Shown one piece after another: positions 1 to 7,970 of a stretch of DNA of 64,000 nucleotides; the first letter of the stretch is position 1, and the number at the start of each line of letters is the position of its first letter. The stretch lies in the NCBI GenBank assembly GCA_035548495.1, contig DASZSV010000036.1, forward strand, positions 107,627 through 171,626. Reading direction: 5' to 3'. The position numbers and the translations under genes are program-made. The notes below the pieces were generated by a model. The model saw nothing but the letters and a program-made list of their open reading frames with translations. It did not search any database and was not told the origin of the DNA. The stretch comes from CAILZL01 sp035548495 (GTDB lineage: Bacteria > Pseudomonadota > Gammaproteobacteria > Steroidobacterales > Steroidobacteraceae).

Positions 1-690
1 CAATGCCGGGTCATGGCATTTGCACTGGGACTGACCGGCAAGCAGGTTGAAGAATTCAGCAGCATCGCACAGGCCCTGTACAAACTGTATATCGAACGTG
101 ATGCATCGCTGGTTGAAATCAATCCATTGATTGTCACCGGCGAAGGCAAGCTCGTGGCACTCGATGCCAAGCTCAACATTGAAGACAATGCATTGTTCCG
201 CCAAAAAGAGCTGGCGGCATGGCGCGATGCATCGCAGGAAGATGCAATGGAAAACGAAGCGGCGAAGCATGAACTCAACTACGTGTCGCTCGATGGCGAT
301 ATCGCCTGCATGGTGAACGGCGCCGGGCTGGCGATGGCCACGATGGATGTCATCAAGCTGCACGGCGGGGCGCCTGCCAATTTCCTTGATGTCGGCGGCG
401 GTGCGACGAAGGAACGTGTGACGGCAGCATTCAACCTGATTTTGTCGAACAAGAAAGTCAAAGCCATTCTGGTGAATATTTTCGGCGGCATTGTCCGTTG
501 CGACATGATTGCCGAAGGCATTATCGCCGCGGTGAAAGATGTGGGCGTCAGCGTGCCGGTGGTGGTGCGCATTGAAGGCACCAACGCCGATGCGGGCCGC
601 AAGTTGCTGGCCGGCAGCGGACTGGCGTTGACTCCTGCGACCGACCTTACCGATGCGGCGAAGAAAGTAGTGGCCTCCGTGAAAAAGTAA
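1..690 (+). CDS. sucC: Succinyl-CoA synthetase beta subunit (C-terminal part; cut by window edge)
   Basis: This is the ADP-forming beta subunit of succinyl-CoA synthetase, which with SucD converts succinyl-CoA to succinate in the TCA cycle and makes ATP or GTP. The reading frame is open from base 1, and the first in-frame ATG (13) lies inside the conserved QCRVMAFAL region, so the true start is upstream of the window. About 229 of the usual ~390 residues are present: the end of the ATP-grasp domain (SLVEINPLIV; ALDAKLNIEDNALFR) and the ligase domain with the glycine-rich DVGGGAT and VNIFGGIVRCD loops. sucD follows after 76 bases on the same strand, the standard sucCD order. The identification is secure. 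Confidence 0.97.
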   Translation, partial: QCRVMAFALGLTGKQVEEFSSIAQALYKLYIERDASLVEINPLIVTGEGKLVALDAKLNIEDNALFRQKELAAWRDASQEDAMENEAAKHELNYVSLDGDIACMVNGAGLAMATMDVIKLHGGAPANFLDVGGGATKERVTAAFNLILSNKKVKAILVNIFGGIVRCDMIAEGIIAAVKDVGVSVPVVVRIEGTNADAGRKLLAGSGLALTPATDLTDAAKKVVASVKK

Positions 691-766
691 ATCACGGAAC
701 AAATCAAGGCACGTCTTTTATTCATCAATCGAATTTTTTGAGTCAACAGATATCACAAGAGACAAC

Positions 767-1831
767 ATGAGCATTCTTGTCAACAAACATACCAAGGTGA
801 TTTGTCAGGGTTTTACCGGAAAGCAGGGCACGTTTCATTCCGAACAATGTCTTGCTTATGGAACCAGGCTCGTTGGCGGCGTCACGCCGGGCCGTGGCGG
901 AGAAAAGCATCTGGGTCTGCCGGTATTCAACACCGCACGCGATGCAGTGAAGGCCACTGGTGCAACGGTCAGCATGATTTATGTGCCCGCTCCCTATGCA
1001 GCCGATGCCATTCTCGAAGCCGCCGATGCGGGTATCGAATTGATTGTATGCATCACCGAAGGCATACCAGTGAATGACATGGTTAAAGTGAAGGCCGCAC
1101 TCAGGGACTATGGCAGTTTGCTGATTGGTCCCAATTGCCCCGGCATCATCACCCCGGGTGAATGCAAGATCGGCATCATGCCGGGTTTCATTCACAAGCC
1201 CGGCAAGGTCGGCATCGTTTCACGTTCCGGTACATTGACCTATGAAGCTGTGTTTCAAACAACCAATATTGGTTTGGGCCAGAGCACCTGTGTCGGCATC
1301 GGCGGCGATCCAGTGCGCGGCATGAACTTTGTCGATGTACTCGCACGCTTTGAAGACGATCCGCAAACCGAAGCCATCATCATGGTGGGTGAAATCGGCG
1401 GCAGTGATGAAGAAGCGGGTGCACGTTTCATCAAGGACAATGTCACCAAGCCGGTTGTTTCTTATATCGCCGGCGTTACTGCGCCTCCCGGCAAGCGCAT
1501 GGGACATGCAGGCGCTATTGTTGCCGGTGGCAAAGGTACGGCGGCAGACAAATTTGCAGCTCTTGAAGATGCCGGTGTGCGCACCGTGCGTTCGCCCGCT
1601 GAACTGGGTGCGGCGATTGCAGAAGAATATGCGAAACACCGTAAAAAGAAATCTGCCAAATCATCCAGGTCTTCTTCATCCGCAAGACCTTCTGCATCAG
1701 CAAAGACTGGCAGCAAGTCTGCAAAGAAAGTGACAAAGAAAGCAGCAAAGAAAAAAGTTGCACTCAAAGTCAAGAAGCCGCTTGCAGCGAAGCGCAAGAA
1801 ATCCGTAAAGAAAGCCGCGAAGAAAAAGTAG
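767..1831 (+). CDS. sucD: Succinyl-CoA synthetase alpha subunit with a lysine-rich C-terminal tail
   Basis: SucD binds CoA and carries the phosphohistidine intermediate. The core (about residues 1-291) is canonical: N-terminal CoA-binding Rossmann domain (TGKQGTFHS), the GPNCPGIITPGE loop, and the active-site histidine His247 in GHAGAIVAGGKGTA. The family is usually about 290 residues; this protein has 354. The extra ~63 residues (292-354, bases about 1640-1828) are almost only Lys, Ala, Ser, Arg and Val with AAKKK- and VKK-type repeats, like histone H1 or AlgP tails. The frame is continuous with no sign of frameshift, so the tail is part of the encoded protein. nadE begins 19 bases downstream, probably in the same transcript. 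Confidence 0.96.
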   Translation: MSILVNKHTKVICQGFTGKQGTFHSEQCLAYGTRLVGGVTPGRGGEKHLGLPVFNTARDAVKATGATVSMIYVPAPYAADAILEAADAGIELIVCITEGIPVNDMVKVKAALRDYGSLLIGPNCPGIITPGECKIGIMPGFIHKPGKVGIVSRSGTLTYEAVFQTTNIGLGQSTCVGIGGDPVRGMNFVDVLARFEDDPQTEAIIMVGEIGGSDEEAGARFIKDNVTKPVVSYIAGVTAPPGKRMGHAGAIVAGGKGTAADKFAALEDAGVRTVRSPAELGAAIAEEYAKHRKKKSAKSSRSSSSARPSASAKTGSKSAKKVTKKAAKKKVALKVKKPLAAKRKKSVKKAAKKK

Positions 1832-1850
1832 CGGTCCTGCTGTTGCCATC

Positions 1851-3476
1851 ATGAGTAACACATTGCGCATTGCGCTTGCCCAGCTCAACATCCCCGTGGG
1901 TGATGTCGCAAGCAACACGCAACGCGTCATTCAAACTGCAGCCGACGCCCGTGACCGGCTGCATGCGGATATAGTGCTGTTTCCTGAACTGACACTCACT
2001 GGTTATCCGCCGGAAGATCTGCTGTTTCATGCCGGCGTGCGGCGTCAGGTACAACAGGGACTGGAGCGTGTACGTACTGATGTGCATGGCATCACCACGA
2101 TCGTGGGTTATCCGGAGTATGTGGACAAGACCATCTACAATGCCTGCGCAGTGATGCGCGATGGACAGTTGCTGCTCAACTATCGCAAGCGCGAACTGCC
2201 CAACTACAAGGTGTTTGATGAGAAGCGTTACTTCAAGGCTGGTACAGCCACCGGCATCATCGAGTGCAAGGGCATCAGGATCGCAACGCTGATTTGCGAA
2301 GACATCTGGGAACCCGGCCCGGCACGTGCAGCAAAAGAAGCCGGTGCACAGTTGATTGTGGTGATCAATGGCTCGCCCTATGCGCTCAATTATCAACAAC
2401 GTCGTGAAGCCACAGTGCGTGATCGCATCAATGATGTGAAACTGCCCGTGGTGTATCTCAATCTGCTCGGTGGTCAGGATGAGCTGGTATTCGATGGCAA
2501 TTCATTCGTGATGAATTCACGGGGTGAAGTCGTGCAGCGTATGGCACCATTTGTTGAAGGAGTATTTGCCGTTGATATTGATACCGGCGATAAAGTTGAG
2601 CCACGACCTGCACACATCGAACCACTGTTGCCGGAAGAAGCCAGCGTGTACAACGCATTGGTGATGGGGGTACGTGACTATGTTGACAAACATGGTTTTC
2701 CCGGTGTGGTGCTGGGACTGTCCGGCGGCATTGATTCGGCATTGACGCTGGCGATTGCGGTTGATGCGCTGGGTGCAAACCGCGTGCATGCGGTGATGAT
2801 GCCATCGCGCTACACGTCACAGCTCAGTCTGGACGAAGCAGCGGCACAGGCGAAAGCGCTGCATGTGCGTTACGACATTATCTCCATCGAGAACATGTTT
2901 GCATCCGTGCAGGCGGCATTGCAACCGGTATTCGACGGCATGAAACCGGATGCCACCGAAGAGAACATACAGGCACGCTGCCGTGGCATTTTATTGATGG
3001 CCATTTCCAACAAGCTGGGCAGCATGGTGCTGACCACCGGCAACAAGAGTGAAATGGCGGTGGGTTACGCAACGTTATATGGCGACATGGCTGGTGGTTT
3101 TGCGCCCATCAAGGACTGCAGCAAGATGATGGTGTATCGCCTTGCAAGATATCGCAATGGCATGTCAACAGTGATTCCTCAGAAGGTCATTGATCGTCCG
3201 CCTTCTGCCGAACTGCGTCCCGATCAGAAAGATACGGACTCATTGCCCGCGTATGAAATTCTGGATGCCATTCTGGAATTGTTCATCGAGTCTGATTTGT
3301 CGGTGGATGAAATCGCCGCGCGTGGTTACGACCGTGCAACGGTGGGACGCGTGTTGCAAATGGTAAAGCGCAACGAATACAAACGACGACAGGCCCCTCC
3401 CGGTGTGCGCGTCAGCACACGCGCATTCGGCCGTGACTGGCGCTATCCGATTACGTCGGGATATAAGTCATCGTAG
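1851..3476 (+). CDS. nadE: Glutamine-dependent NAD+ synthetase
   Basis: This enzyme amidates nicotinic acid adenine dinucleotide to NAD+ using ammonia released from glutamine. The N-terminal nitrilase-like glutaminase domain (about residues 1-250) shows the Glu46 (LFPELTLTGYP) and Cys149 (LICEDIWEPG) catalytic positions and the lysine region (NYRKRELPNY). The C-terminal synthetase domain has the ATP pyrophosphatase P-loop SGGIDS at residues 291-296, and the later TTGNKSEMAVGY and KDCSKM motifs. At 541 residues it matches the bacterial two-domain form. It lies directly after sucD and is convergent with the minus-strand flhB-like gene. The ATG at 1851 starts exactly at the expected N-terminus. 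Confidence 0.96.
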   Translation: MSNTLRIALAQLNIPVGDVASNTQRVIQTAADARDRLHADIVLFPELTLTGYPPEDLLFHAGVRRQVQQGLERVRTDVHGITTIVGYPEYVDKTIYNACAVMRDGQLLLNYRKRELPNYKVFDEKRYFKAGTATGIIECKGIRIATLICEDIWEPGPARAAKEAGAQLIVVINGSPYALNYQQRREATVRDRINDVKLPVVYLNLLGGQDELVFDGNSFVMNSRGEVVQRMAPFVEGVFAVDIDTGDKVEPRPAHIEPLLPEEASVYNALVMGVRDYVDKHGFPGVVLGLSGGIDSALTLAIAVDALGANRVHAVMMPSRYTSQLSLDEAAAQAKALHVRYDIISIENMFASVQAALQPVFDGMKPDATEENIQARCRGILLMAISNKLGSMVLTTGNKSEMAVGYATLYGDMAGGFAPIKDCSKMMVYRLARYRNGMSTVIPQKVIDRPPSAELRPDQKDTDSLPAYEILDAILELFIESDLSVDEIAARGYDRATVGRVLQMVKRNEYKRRQAPPGVRVSTRAFGRDWRYPITSGYKSS

Positions 3477-3589
3477 GTGTTTTCTTCACTTCGTATTCCC
3501 GGTGGAAAGGATGACCGGGAATTTATTCGTTTATTTGTCAATAAAAAAATTTGCGCGCACTTCGGATGGCCGCTGCATTTCAATCAGCT

Positions 3590-3895
3590 TCAACCACCGC
3601 TTGTCGAGGATGTATTGTTCACCGGTGGACGCTTGCCCACCACATACCACGCAAATGCCAGTACCTGCGCCACCGCAACATACAATTCACGCGGTATCTC
3701 GCGGTTCAAATCAATTCTTGATAATGCGGCGGCCAGTGCGGCGTCTTCGTCCAGTGGAATGCCATGTGATTTTGCAATACGCACAATGTTTTCCGCTACA
3801 AGGCCGTTGCCCTTGGCGACCACGCGCGGTGCACCGCGGCCGGAGTAGTGCAGCGCCACTGCGAGGCTGGAATTTTTCTTCTCCATGTCACTCAT
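3590..3895 (-). CDS. FlhB C-terminal-domain-like protein (EscU/YscU/HrcU family, short)
   Basis: A 101-residue protein similar to the cytoplasmic C-terminal domain of FlhB/YscU export-switch proteins, without the membrane part. Visible motifs are AVALHYSGRGAPRVVAKG near the N-terminus, NIVRIAKSHGIPLDEDAALAAALS in the middle and IPRELYVAVAQVLAFAW at the end. The NPTH autocleavage site is missing, as is usual in stand-alone FlhB-like (FhlB) proteins. The ATG at 3895 overlaps the fliK-like stop codon by four bases (ATGA), which decides the start over a longer alternative at 3961. The tight coupling to fliK suggests a role in hook-length control or export switching; that role is inferred from family context. 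Confidence 0.85.
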   Translation of the reverse strand: MSDMEKKNSSLAVALHYSGRGAPRVVAKGNGLVAENIVRIAKSHGIPLDEDAALAAALSRIDLNREIPRELYVAVAQVLAFAWYVVGKRPPVNNTSSTSGG

Positions 3896-5073
3896 GCGTG
3901 AATGTCCAGCAACGGATTGAGACGTGCTCCGGCATCGTCCACTGGATTGCCATGCAGGCACACCAGTTGATCTACCTTCAATCCCTGTTGTTCCAGTGAT
4001 GCACGCAGGGTATCCAGTTGACGTGTCAATTCGCTGACCAGCTGCGGTGAGTCCGATCGCAGACGCACATTCAACCGCGTGCCGAGCAAGCCTATATGTG
4101 CGTGCAGTGCACCCTGCATGCCAAGATCAAGTGCCACTTCCACCGACCATCCTGCTTCGCCACCGGCGCCGGGTTTCGCGTTGCGCTCAAACTTGAAGCG
4201 CAACAATTCGGCGCGATCATTGTTACGAATGGGTACTTCAACAAGGCAGGCAACAACGCCCTGATGAGCGGCTTCACCATTCAATAACTGCGTGGTGTTG
4301 ATGCGCGCCAGCGTGCCCTCTGTCTGTTGTTTCAATTCATTCAACTTTGCCTGCATGGTATCGAGTGCCGCCATGGATGCAGGTCCGGGCGGCATGGCGT
4401 GCAGTGCGCCATGTAATACGGGCAACGGTCCCGGCGGCGGCGGATTGCCCGATGTGTATGGCAGTTTCAATGCCAGCAATTGTTCACGCAGTGCATGCAG
4501 TTGCGCCTTGAAGTCCTCGTTGACTGCCTGTGCCTGCGCGGCCGGTAAATTCACGGTGCGCGCGAGTTGTGCTTCAAGAAATTCACCGGAGTTTTGCAAT
4601 GCATGTTGCAAGGTCGCGGCGTTGGTCAATTCCTGCGCGTCGGGCAGCGCATCCCACATGGATTGCAATGTTCTGAGAATGTTGTCCGGTAGTTGGCCAC
4701 GGTTGGCATCGCTGCGAAACAACCAGCTCAGATTAGCCAGCAGCGGCGTGGGTGAAGTTTGTTTTGGCAGAAAGCGCCGCAATGCATCTTCACTTATCTG
4801 GGTGTCAAGCACTTCATCCAGTACTTCCAGCGCCAGCACCGGACTGTCGCGCAGCACGCGCACCTTCAACGGCTCACCATCAGTGGGACCGGCGCTGTTG
4901 CCCGACGCAATGCGAGCCGGCAGTTTCTGGTTATCGATGCTCAACCACAGATCACCATTGACATCGCGTACTGCAACGGCTTCAAGAATGGCGCCCACGC
5001 GCCACAGCGACCGCTGCGCTGCAATCAACGCGGCGGGCCGGGAATCGTTGGCGGCGAGAACATCAATGCGCAC
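3892..5073 (-). CDS. FliK-like flagellar hook-length control protein
   Basis: A 393-residue protein with the FliK layout: a variable N-terminal half (residues 1-~250; Ala/Gln/Leu-rich, no signal peptide or membrane segments) and a conserved C-terminal 'Flg_hook' domain (about 280-380) in which WSVEVALDLGMQGALHAHIG and LNVRLRSDSPQLVSELTRQL are recognisable. FliK measures hook length and triggers the switch in export specificity. The start is a GTG at 5073; a GGA about 11 bases upstream is a weak ribosome site. It is translationally coupled to the flhB-like gene and is divergent from the sigma-28 chemotaxis operon. Other structural flagellar genes are not in the window. Confidence 0.82.
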   Translation of the reverse strand: MRIDVLAANDSRPAALIAAQRSLWRVGAILEAVAVRDVNGDLWLSIDNQKLPARIASGNSAGPTDGEPLKVRVLRDSPVLALEVLDEVLDTQISEDALRRFLPKQTSPTPLLANLSWLFRSDANRGQLPDNILRTLQSMWDALPDAQELTNAATLQHALQNSGEFLEAQLARTVNLPAAQAQAVNEDFKAQLHALREQLLALKLPYTSGNPPPPGPLPVLHGALHAMPPGPASMAALDTMQAKLNELKQQTEGTLARINTTQLLNGEAAHQGVVACLVEVPIRNNDRAELLRFKFERNAKPGAGGEAGWSVEVALDLGMQGALHAHIGLLGTRLNVRLRSDSPQLVSELTRQLDTLRASLEQQGLKVDQLVCLHGNPVDDAGARLNPLLDIHA

Positions 5074-5214
5074 GTACAGTGAAATCCATCAATGAAAAAA
5101 ATGTGAAGCAATGAACCATTGCAGCCGATTGTGAGATTCATCACTGAATTTATCGGCCGGGGGGCGCCTTGACTTAAATACGTATCTTTTCCCTTGAGTG
5201 TGACCGTTATTGGT

Positions 5215-5241
5215 TAAAGAGCACTGAGGTTGTGCCGATAC
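5215..5241 (+). promoter_or_regulatory. Sigma-28 (FliA) promoter of the chemotaxis operon
   Basis: TAAA at 5215-5218 and GCCGATAC at 5234-5241 are separated by exactly 15 bases. The FliA consensus is TAAA-N15-GCCGATAA, so only the last base of the -10 element differs. It lies 58 bases before the ATG of the STAS gene, in the divergent gap with fliK, so transcription would start near 5248 and the leader would be about 50 bases. This puts the operon in the late flagellar class. Confidence 0.9.
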
Positions 5242-5299
5242 GTGTCCCGTAACAACACTCGCAGGCGGTATTGGTACCGAATCTGGTGATGAGATTGCA

Positions 5300-5836
5300 A
5301 TGAAGTCTGAGACACGCAAACGTACCGTGCGCCACAAACCCGGTGCGCAAGCAGAAGACCCGGTTGCAACTGACGTCAGCACCGAACTGGCCGATGCCGC
5401 TTATGCCGCACAATTGCTGGCAGCAGCAGAGAATCTTGCTGCGCAGCCTGCGGCTGTGGCGGGTGATGCTGATGACACCCAACCGATCAATGGCAGTGCA
5501 AGTGAGATGAGTAAACCCGCTACCAAGGAGAAGACTGGCAACGCGACCGCAGATGCGGTGGTGTTGCCTGCGCAATGCCTGTTGCGTGATGCAGTCGATC
5601 TCAGGCAGCAACTGCTGCCGCGTGTGGATGCGCCGGAAGCAGTGCGTATCGACGTGTCGCATGTGGAACGCATTGATGCCGCCACCATGCAGGTGCTGCT
5701 GGCATTCGTACGCGACCGCGCGCAGCAACATCATGATGTCGAATGGCTTGGCATGAATGCGGCGATGATGGATGCCGCTGCGGCGCTGGGTCTGGCGTCT
5801 TTGCTGAAACTGCCTGCAATGGGAGCAGCTGCATGA
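5300..5836 (+). CDS. STAS-domain protein, first gene of the chemotaxis operon
   Basis: A 178-residue protein. Residues 1-~90 are low-complexity and Ala-rich with no clear fold. About 95-178 form a STAS (anti-sigma-factor-antagonist-like) domain: VRIDVSHVERIDAATMQVLL is the typical strand-loop-helix, with Asp-Ala-Ala-Thr where SpoIIAA-type proteins have Asp-Ser-Ser/Ala-Gly. The usual phosphorylatable serine is therefore replaced by Ala-Ala-Thr, and phosphorylation is uncertain. STAS proteins are common at the head of CheA operons, where they are thought to modulate signalling; the exact role is unknown. cheA starts 51 bases downstream. Confidence 0.8.
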   Translation: MKSETRKRTVRHKPGAQAEDPVATDVSTELADAAYAAQLLAAAENLAAQPAAVAGDADDTQPINGSASEMSKPATKEKTGNATADAVVLPAQCLLRDAVDLRQQLLPRVDAPEAVRIDVSHVERIDAATMQVLLAFVRDRAQQHHDVEWLGMNAAMMDAAAALGLASLLKLPAMGAAA

Positions 5837-5887
5837 CCGCCCGTTGTTCATACCGTTCACGACTGGCATTGCGTGCGGAGTAACGTC

Positions 5888-7930
5888 ATGGCACTCGACC
5901 TTGCGCAATTTCACGATGCCTTTTTTGAAGAAAGTTTCGAAGCGCTGGACTCGATGGAGTCTGCGCTGCTCAAGCTCAACATTGGTTCACCCGAACTGGA
6001 GCTGATCAATACCATCTTCCGCACTGCGCATTCCATCAAGGGCGGCAGCGCCACTTTTGGCTTTACTGAAGTAGCGTCATTCACGCACACACTGGAAACG
6101 TTGCTGGATGAATTGCGCGGCAACCGCATGCAGGTGAGCAGGCCCATCATGGACCTGCTGTTGAAAACCGTGGATGTTATGCGCGACATGCTGCGTGCCG
6201 TGCAGACCAAGGTACCGGTGGATGCGCAGCGCATTGCCGACCTGCAATTCGATCTGGAAGTGGCCATCATCAACAAGTCCGCACCAGACACTGCACCTGC
6301 TGCTACAGATGCGGTTGCAGGCACATCTGCTGCCGGTCATACACCGCCTGCAAATGGCAAGACATGGTTGATTGCATTCCGGCCCTATCCGCAATTGTTT
6401 GTGCATGGCAACGATCCTCTGCGCATGATTCGCGAACTGGCGGATCTCGGCACGATGGAAGTGACGGTCAATGTATCGCAACTGCCATCGCTGCGTGATC
6501 TTGACCCGGAATCATGTCTGCTGTCATGGGACATCGCCTTGCACAGTGAAGTCACCCGCGATGTCGTCGCGCAGGTGTTCGACTGGGCCGAAGGTGATTG
6601 CCATCTTGATATCATCGAACAGCAACCTGCCGCACCCGCATTTGAAACAGCAACAAGCGAAGAAGAAACTGCTGCAAACAATGTAGTGCAGATGAAACCG
6701 GCAAAGGCTGCAACCGATGTGCCCGCCGAAGGCAATCGCCAGTCAGTTGGCGATTCCAGTTCCATTCGCGTCAGCATCGAAAAGATTGATGAGTTGTTGA
6801 ACACCGTGGGCGAACTGGTCATCACGCAGTCGATGCTGGGACAGCTGGGTACACGTCTTGAAGGCTCGACCGCCGATGAACTGCGTTCGGGCCTCGCACA
6901 GCTTGAACGCAATGTGCGCGAATTGCAGGAAAGCGTCATGCGCGTGCGCATGTTGCCCATCAGCTTTGTATTCAGCCGTTTTCCACGCATGGTGCGTGAT
7001 CTGAGCAATCGTCTCAACAAGGAAATTGAATTGAAGATGACGGGCGAGCACACCGAACTCGACAAGACGGTGCTTGAAAAGATTGGCGATCCGCTCATCC
7101 ATCTGGTACGCAACAGCGTGGATCACGGCATCGAAAAGCCCGATGTGCGCATCAAGGCGGGCAAGCCTGCGGTTGGCACGGTGCATCTGGATGCATATCA
7201 CAAGGGTGGCAATATCACCATCGAAGTGAAAGATGACGGCGGCGGCATGAACAAGGACAAGATTCTTGCCAAGGCCCGCGAACGCGGCCTGGTGGGCGCT
7301 AACGACCTCCTCACCGATGAACAGATTTATGATTTGATTTTCACGCCGGGATTTTCCACGGCGGATGTCACCACTGATGTATCCGGCCGCGGTGTGGGTA
7401 TGGATGTAGTACGCCGCAACGTGAAAGAACTCGGTGGATCGATTGAAGTAAAAACAGAACTTGGCAAGGGTTCGCGCTTTGTCATCACCTTGCCACTGAC
7501 GCTGGCCATTGTCGATGGCCAGTCCGTTGCGGTGGGATCGGAAACCTACATCGTTCCGCTTACTGCGATTATCGAATCCATGCAGCTCAAGCCATCCATG
7601 GTCAATCTGGTTGCAGGCCGTGGTGAAGTATTCCGTTTCCGTGATGAATATCTGCCGGTGATACGCCTGCATCACATGTTTGGCGTGCGTCCGCGCACCA
7701 CTGAACTGACCGAAGGTCTGTTGATGGTGGTGGAAGGCGAAGGACGACGGGTGGGATTGTTTGTTGATGACCTGCTGGGTCAGCAGCAAGTGGTCATCAA
7801 ATCACTGGAAACCAATTACCGTCGTGTCGAAGGTGTCTCCGGTGCGACGATTCTTGGTGATGGTTCAGTGGCGCTGATCCTGGATGTTCCGGGCATCATT
7901 CGTGTCGGCACTGAACGCATGGCTGCTTGA
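5888..7930 (+). CDS. cheA: Chemotaxis histidine kinase CheA
   Basis: CheA autophosphorylates under receptor control and passes phosphate to CheY and CheB. From the ATG at 5888 (680 aa; GGAG seven bases upstream) the domains are: HPt with phospho-acceptor His48 in FRTAHSIKGG; a linker and a P2-like segment (about 165-260); dimerisation domain (IRVSIEKIDELLNTVGELVI); HATPase with N-box HLVRNSVDHGIE, G1 VKDDGGGMN and G2 DVSGRGVGMDVV; and a CheW-like domain at the C-terminus. All catalytic boxes are intact, so it should be an active kinase. The open frame extends back to a GTG at 5873, but the ribosome site supports 5888. It is followed 40 bases later by the MCP gene. Confidence 0.97.
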   Translation: MALDLAQFHDAFFEESFEALDSMESALLKLNIGSPELELINTIFRTAHSIKGGSATFGFTEVASFTHTLETLLDELRGNRMQVSRPIMDLLLKTVDVMRDMLRAVQTKVPVDAQRIADLQFDLEVAIINKSAPDTAPAATDAVAGTSAAGHTPPANGKTWLIAFRPYPQLFVHGNDPLRMIRELADLGTMEVTVNVSQLPSLRDLDPESCLLSWDIALHSEVTRDVVAQVFDWAEGDCHLDIIEQQPAAPAFETATSEEETAANNVVQMKPAKAATDVPAEGNRQSVGDSSSIRVSIEKIDELLNTVGELVITQSMLGQLGTRLEGSTADELRSGLAQLERNVRELQESVMRVRMLPISFVFSRFPRMVRDLSNRLNKEIELKMTGEHTELDKTVLEKIGDPLIHLVRNSVDHGIEKPDVRIKAGKPAVGTVHLDAYHKGGNITIEVKDDGGGMNKDKILAKARERGLVGANDLLTDEQIYDLIFTPGFSTADVTTDVSGRGVGMDVVRRNVKELGGSIEVKTELGKGSRFVITLPLTLAIVDGQSVAVGSETYIVPLTAIIESMQLKPSMVNLVAGRGEVFRFRDEYLPVIRLHHMFGVRPRTTELTEGLLMVVEGEGRRVGLFVDDLLGQQQVVIKSLETNYRRVEGVSGATILGDGSVALILDVPGIIRVGTERMAA

Positions 7931-7970
7931 TGTATGGTGTTTTAACGCTTTAATCGCGATGGGAATTTTT

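Noticed and set aside
3403..3999. A 198-codon plus-strand frame after nadE
   Set aside because: It is antisense to the FlhB-like gene, has many Arg/Cys/His codons and no family features.
4292..5095. A 267-codon plus-strand frame over the fliK-like gene
   Set aside because: Composition is Ser/Ala/Cys-rich and unlike the surrounding coding style, and the opposite strand carries the FliK domain with a coupled partner gene.
6743..7789. A 348-codon open frame on the minus strand across cheA
   Set aside because: It is antisense to well-conserved CheA dimerisation and ATPase sequence, rich in His/Gln/Asn, and has no recognisable domain; it is a codon-bias shadow.
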